Of a stretch of DNA of 54,383 bases, positions 51,752 through 54,383 are shown piece by piece (positions within the stretch are counted from its first letter, which is position 1; each line of letters begins with the position of its first letter). Source of the stretch: Paracoccaceae bacterium (GTDB lineage: Bacteria > Pseudomonadota > Alphaproteobacteria > Rhodobacterales > Rhodobacteraceae); contig JAJEBG010000010.1 in assembly GCA_022824005.1 (NCBI GenBank), positions 1 through 54,383 of the forward strand, written 5' to 3'. Made by a program: the position numbers and the translations under genes. A model generated the notes under the pieces. The model was not told the origin of the DNA and ran no database searches. It saw nothing but the letters and a program-made list of their open reading frames with translations.

Positions 51752-52414
51752 ATGTTGATTGAACCCTCAATTTTGAGTGCTGACTTTGCCTCTTTGGGAG
51801 AAGCTTGCCGTTTGGTTGAGGACAATGGCTGTGACAGGATACATCTCGATGTGATGGACGGTCATTTTGTTCCGGCCATCACCTTTGGTTCGGCGACCTG
51901 TGCGGCCCTGCGCCCTTATATCCGAACGGTGATGGATGTTCATTTGATGATCGCTCCTGCTGATGGCCACCTGACCACTTTCGCTGAAACGGGGGCCGAT
52001 ATCATCACCATCCATGTCGAGGCCGGCCCACACCTGCACCTGTCGCTGCAGACGATACGCCAACTTGGTTGCAAAGCCGGTGTGGCGTTGAATCCCGGCA
52101 CGCCTGCCTCGTCCATCAAATGTGTTTTGGATGAAATTGACTTGGTTTGTGTGATGACCGTCAATCCCGGTGCCGGTGGACAAAAATTTCTTGATTGCCA
52201 GTTGCCAAAAATTGCCGAGATTCGGTCAATGATTGGTGACCGACCCATTGATATTCAAGTCGATGGGGGTATTTCACTACTAACGGCCGGCCCGGCCGCG
52301 AAAGCCGGTGCCAATGTCTTGGTCGCTGGCTCTTCAGTCTTTAATGGTGACAAAGATCAAATTGGCGAGAGAATTCAAGCCTTGAGAGACGCGGCGACTA
52401 TTGGGGCCACCTAA
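51752..52414 (+). CDS. rpe: Ribulose-phosphate 3-epimerase
   Basis: 220 residues. PSILSADFASLGEACR at the start, HLDVMDGHFVPAITFG (metal-site His and Asp), VHLMI, VMTVNPGAGGQKF, and IQVDGGIS. It is a TIM-barrel enzyme interconverting ribulose-5-phosphate and xylulose-5-phosphate. Its position between acs and a thioredoxin-like gene shows no obvious functional link, though zwf and pgl of the same pathway are in the window. Confidence 0.95.
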   Translation: MLIEPSILSADFASLGEACRLVEDNGCDRIHLDVMDGHFVPAITFGSATCAALRPYIRTVMDVHLMIAPADGHLTTFAETGADIITIHVEAGPHLHLSLQTIRQLGCKAGVALNPGTPASSIKCVLDEIDLVCVMTVNPGAGGQKFLDCQLPKIAEIRSMIGDRPIDIQVDGGISLLTAGPAAKAGANVLVAGSSVFNGDKDQIGERIQALRDAATIGAT

Positions 52415-52484
52415 AGTAACTCATATCCAAACGTTGATCACCAAATGACTGACATGCAAAATATGGCGAAGAGAGGATAAGATA

Positions 52485-53036
52485 ATGGCTGCTCGTCCCC
52501 CCGTTTGTGATTTTGGCTGGAAAGCCCCGGATTTCTCATTGCCCTCGACAACGGGTGAAGTCCACACTCTTCATGATGTTAAAGGAGAAAATGGATGCTT
52601 GATTATGTTCATTTGCAATCATTGCCCCTACGTCGTTTCAGTCATAGACCGAATCGTCTCTGAATCTCGGGAATTGCAGTCATTGGGTATTGGGGTGGCG
52701 GCGATTTGTTCAAACGATGCCATCAACTATCCCGATGATTCTTTTCCAAAAATGAAGATGTTTGCAGAAAAATATGGATTTACGTTTCCATATCTCCATG
52801 ACGAGAGTCAAAGAATTGCCGAGACTTACAGCGCGGTCTGCACTCCCGATTTCTTTGGGTTTAATGCCAAACTGGAACTTCAATATCGGGGACGCCTTGA
52901 TGACGCGGGCCGGCAGTCGCCGAGTACCACCATCAACCGTGAACTCTATAACGCGATGACAAAGGTCGCCGAGACCGGCCACGGACCAACGGCGCAGATT
53001 GCATCAATGGGCTGCTCCATCAAATGGAAAATGTAA
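52485..53036 (+). CDS. Thioredoxin-like (AhpC/TSA-type) protein
   Basis: 183 residues, no signal peptide. The redoxin fold starts at KAPDFSLPSTTGEVHTL, the redox motif is CNHCPYV near residue 45 (CxxC), and TPDFFGFNAKLEL is the cis-proline strand region. It matches the widespread thioredoxin-family proteins of about 180-190 residues whose partners are unknown. It lies 70 bases after rpe. Confidence 0.88.
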   Translation: MAARPPVCDFGWKAPDFSLPSTTGEVHTLHDVKGENGCLIMFICNHCPYVVSVIDRIVSESRELQSLGIGVAAICSNDAINYPDDSFPKMKMFAEKYGFTFPYLHDESQRIAETYSAVCTPDFFGFNAKLELQYRGRLDDAGRQSPSTTINRELYNAMTKVAETGHGPTAQIASMGCSIKWKM

Positions 53037-53182
53037 GTCTCAATCGGTATCGACCTCGTCTGAGCGGGTTTGGGAGCGAAGTGGTCGTGTGATTGCCTCT
53101 CCAAGGAATGTGCCGACATCCACACGGTCGGCCATTATCTTGGACTCAGTCTGTGTCATCAAACAAGGATTTTGTCCGTGAA

Positions 53183-54355
53183 ATGAGAGTTCAAGTTGCC
53201 ATCGTTGGCGGAGGGCCTTCGGGTTTGCTCCTCGCCCAAAAACTGTCGCGAGCGGGTATCGAATGCCAAATTTTGGAGCGGCGCAGTCGTCGTTATGTTC
53301 TGTCCCGAATTCGTGCTGGAGTGCTGGAAAGGGGAACCGTTGACCAATTGAGACAGGTCGGCGTTGGCGGCAGAATGGATTTTCAGGGACTTGAGCATCA
53401 TGGCTGCCTGCTTTCAGATGGAGATCAAATATTTTCCCTTAACTTCCATAAACTCATTGGTAAATCAGTGATGGTTTACGGCCAGACGGAAGTGACCCGT
53501 GACCTCTATGACGCACTTGATCGTTCAGGAGTTGTCATTCGACACAATGTTGAAGAGGTCAGTCTTCATGACATTGACACCGATGCGCCCCGCGTCACTT
53601 GGCAAGAGAACGGTCAATTTCATGAAATGGTTTGCGACTACATCGCCGGTTGTGATGGATTTTATGGACCGAGTCGCGCGACGATCCCCGATTCCGTCAA
53701 ACATGAGTTTGAGCGGTCTTACCCGTTCGGTTGGCTTGGCATTCTCTCCAAGACACCGCCCGTTGAAGATGAACTCATCTATTCAAGAAGCCCGCGCGGA
53801 TTTGCTTTGGCATCTATGCGCAATCCCTCACTCTCCCGCTACTATATTCAAGTGCCGGCGGATGAGAAGGCCGATCAATGGAGTGATGAACAATTTTGGT
53901 CAGAATTAAGGCGACGTCTTCCCGAGAAGGTTTCACAAAAAATTGTCACCGGCCCTTCCATCGAAAAATCTGTCGCACCTTTGCGCAGCTTCGTGTGCGA
54001 GCCCATGTCATACGGACGATTATTCCTTTGTGGAGACGCCGCTCATATCGTGCCACCGACGGGCGCAAAAGGCTTGAATTTGGCCGCTTCTGATGTCCAT
54101 TATCTGTTTGAAGCCCTGCGAGAATATTACGATGATCAGAGTTCAAGTGGATTACAAAATTATTCGGATACCGCGTTGCGGCGAGTGTGGAAGTCGATGC
54201 GGTTCAGTTGGTCATTGACCCATTTGATGCATATTTTTCCTAACCACACCCGCTTTGACGCGAGAATTCAAATAGCTGAATTTCGTTACCTGCGCCAATC
54301 CACGGCCGCGCAGCGCGCCTTTGCAGAAAATTACACCGGACTGCCCTATCATTAA
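53183..54355 (+). CDS. pobA: 4-hydroxybenzoate 3-monooxygenase
   Basis: 390 residues from the ATG at 53,183, the usual length; the 30-codon upstream extension is rejected because the FAD fold starts at MRVQVAIVGGGPSG. Further motifs are YIAGCDGFYGPSR (DG motif) and LFLCGDAAHIVPPTGAKGLN (GD motif). It hydroxylates 4-hydroxybenzoate to protocatechuate with NAD(P)H, O2 and FAD, feeding the beta-ketoadipate pathway. No pobR regulator or pca gene is visible before the window ends 28 bases later. Confidence 0.93.
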   Translation: MRVQVAIVGGGPSGLLLAQKLSRAGIECQILERRSRRYVLSRIRAGVLERGTVDQLRQVGVGGRMDFQGLEHHGCLLSDGDQIFSLNFHKLIGKSVMVYGQTEVTRDLYDALDRSGVVIRHNVEEVSLHDIDTDAPRVTWQENGQFHEMVCDYIAGCDGFYGPSRATIPDSVKHEFERSYPFGWLGILSKTPPVEDELIYSRSPRGFALASMRNPSLSRYYIQVPADEKADQWSDEQFWSELRRRLPEKVSQKIVTGPSIEKSVAPLRSFVCEPMSYGRLFLCGDAAHIVPPTGAKGLNLAASDVHYLFEALREYYDDQSSSGLQNYSDTALRRVWKSMRFSWSLTHLMHIFPNHTRFDARIQIAEFRYLRQSTAAQRAFAENYTGLPYH

Positions 54356-54383
54356 TTGGTTTGGGAATCATACTCTTGCCTAG

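Overview
The window is a piece of an alphaproteobacterial chromosome. Supporting signs are the invasion-associated-locus-B protein, a Tat-exported DUF882/YcbK protein, the obg-proB-proA and rpsF-rpsR-rplI gene orders, an aroK-aroB pair near xerD, lpxD, and a tRNA-Ala with G3:U70. I cannot name the genus. From about 21.4 kb to 54.4 kb most genes are intact housekeeping genes. About 1-21 kb and 45.4-49.6 kb are accessory DNA.

Region by region. (1) 1-3.59 kb: GC-rich island end with an unidentified partial gene, then a coupled AAA+ ATPase (C-terminal helix-turn-helix) and a subtilisin-like protease that seems cut off at the island junction. (2) 3.6-10.8 kb and 13.1-21.1 kb: two halves of one RiPP (ribosomally made, modified peptide) locus of the nitrile-hydratase-leader-peptide (NHLP) class. 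The left half encodes a C39-peptidase ABC exporter, a second ABC exporter with a long N-terminal extension, a very short HlyD-like protein, and a squalene-cyclase-like protein that carries its own NHLP leader. The right half encodes a flavin-dependent halogenase-like protein, an 83-residue precursor ending in L-C-C-C-W, an unknown 371-residue protein, a fused leader-binding/YcaO cyclodehydratase, and an AlkB-type membrane hydroxylase fused to a GlnE-like adenylyltransferase. (3) 10.8-13.1 kb: mobile debris between the halves (two IS66-type left ends, a membrane protein, two integrase fragments in reversed order).

(4) 21.4-28.3 kb: tRNA-Ala, zwf-pgl-pgi (hexose phosphate oxidation), an orphan radical SAM protein, aroK-aroB. 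(5) 28.5-45.3 kb: a small membrane protein, xerD, a CorC/HlyC-type protein, a duplicated IalB protein, lpxD, an L,D-transpeptidase, a DUF882 protein, obg-proB-proA, rplU-rpmA, rpsF-rpsR-rplI, and the 5-oxoprolinase genes pxpB-pxpC-pxpA.

(6) 45,399-49,628: a discrete transposon with ~80-bp imperfect terminal inverted repeats and a perfect 9-bp target duplication. It contains an IS30 remnant, a fragment of a strawberry-notch-type methylase/helicase, an orphan antitoxin-like gene, an intact PrlF/YhaV toxin-antitoxin module, and a transposase silenced by five in-frame stop codons. (7) 49.7-54.4 kb: acs, rpe, a thioredoxin-like protein and pobA.

The strongest candidate for an undescribed system is the RiPP locus. 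A five-residue core of three cysteines and a C-terminal tryptophan is encoded beside a cysteine-cyclising enzyme, a tryptophan-halogenase-like enzyme, a hydroxylase-adenylyltransferase fusion, and a second protein with the same leader. All statements about its product are inference.
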